Source of the DNA: Sulfurospirillum tamanense
GTDB taxonomy: Bacteria > Campylobacterota > Campylobacteria > Campylobacterales > Campylobacteraceae
Direction: 5' to 3'
Length of the DNA stretch: 64,000 nt
Assembly (NCBI RefSeq): GCF_016937535.1
Contig: NZ_JAFHKK010000012.1
Coordinates: 1 to 64,000, forward strand
Shown: piece after piece, positions 63,887 to 64,000 of the stretch
Position numbering within the stretch: the first letter of the stretch is position 1
Layout: every line of letters begins with the position of its first letter
Translations under genes and position numbers: made by a program
Notes under the pieces: generated by a model
What the model saw: the letters and a program-made list of their open reading frames with translations, nothing else
The model's database searches: none
What the model was told of the DNA's origin: nothing

Positions 63887-64000
63887 GGGGGTTCCTTGGC
63901 AGAAAAATAGTTCGCTTCTACTTTAACAAAAGTAAAGACCAAAGCAGATAAGGCTAAAGGCTTGGCCCAACGAATAAAGCCATGCGTTACAGAGGGTTAC

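Noticed and set aside
63923-64000. Possible C-terminus of a membrane protein on the minus strand at the right edge (open from the edge to a TAA at 63923-63925)
   Set aside because: Only about 25 codons are visible. The hydrophobic stretch with SLGQAF recalls sodium-symporter helices but that motif is not normally at the end of such proteins.

Overview
The window looks like chromosome of a motile Campylobacterota (Epsilonproteobacteria) bacterium. Evidence: futalosine-type MqnD, a Peb4/SurA-like chaperone beside gltX, malic enzyme and upp, accBC next to dcd, the block recA-eno-(FtsB-like)-AMIN protein, a FlaC-type short flagellin and a Campylobacter-type pseudaminic acid operon. As I recall it, the order gltX/SurA-like/accC/accB/dcd/pseB matches Campylobacter jejuni closely. 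The genus is not fixed by the sequence; a Sulfurospirillum- or Wolinella-like relative is my guess. No tRNA, rRNA, CRISPR array or insertion sequence was seen.

Layout. 1-28.3 kb is dense core genome: a 5'-truncated EAL protein, aminotransferase, chemoreceptor, pldA, mobA, leuC, then a 306-bp gap holding a large foldback structure (7609-7780), rqcH, cdsA-dxr-uraA, an aldo/keto reductase, a Tat-exported M15 peptidase, tsaD, murB-fliQ-mqnD, recA-eno, gltA, an antiporter, a phosphoesterase, topA and the major flagellin behind a sigma-28 promoter. 28.3-54.2 kb is a flagellin glycosylation island made of two converging operons. The rightward one (28.3-43.5 kb) starts with a Maf motility factor and carries two glycosyltransferases of family 2, two GT-B glycosyltransferases, five or six methyltransferases (one fused to a radical SAM domain), a cupin, a sugar aminotransferase and an acyltransferase. 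The leftward one (54.2-43.4 kb) is pseB-C-F-G-I followed by an ATP-grasp enzyme, a HAD phosphatase, a galactofuranosyltransferase-like GT2, UDP-galactopyranose mutase, an unrecognised protein and a radical SAM/SPASM protein, every gene overlapping the next. 54.2-64 kb is core again: flaC (divergent from pseB), dcd, accB-accC, a SurA-like chaperone, gltX-malic enzyme-upp, and gdhA.

How the parts fit. Flagellin (FlaA), FlaC, Maf and the pseudaminic acid enzymes form one functional unit: making, activating and decorating nonulosonic acid and attaching it to flagellin, with further glycosyl- and methyl-transfer from the rightward operon. Most of that rightward operon (about 30.6-42.1 kb) is much richer in A+T than its surroundings and looks like a swapped-in cassette whose edges fall inside the 3' parts of two genes.

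The most striking signal is not a gene. The perfect 10-bp palindrome TTACATGTAA occurs 32 times by eye (about 0.1 expected from base composition), plus about eleven one-mismatch forms, mostly inside genes, where it is read as Leu-His-Val or Thr-Cys-Lys. It is absent from the A+T-rich cassette. It behaves like a genome-wide DNA word (compare HIP1 of cyanobacteria or DNA uptake sequences), and I know of no description of it.
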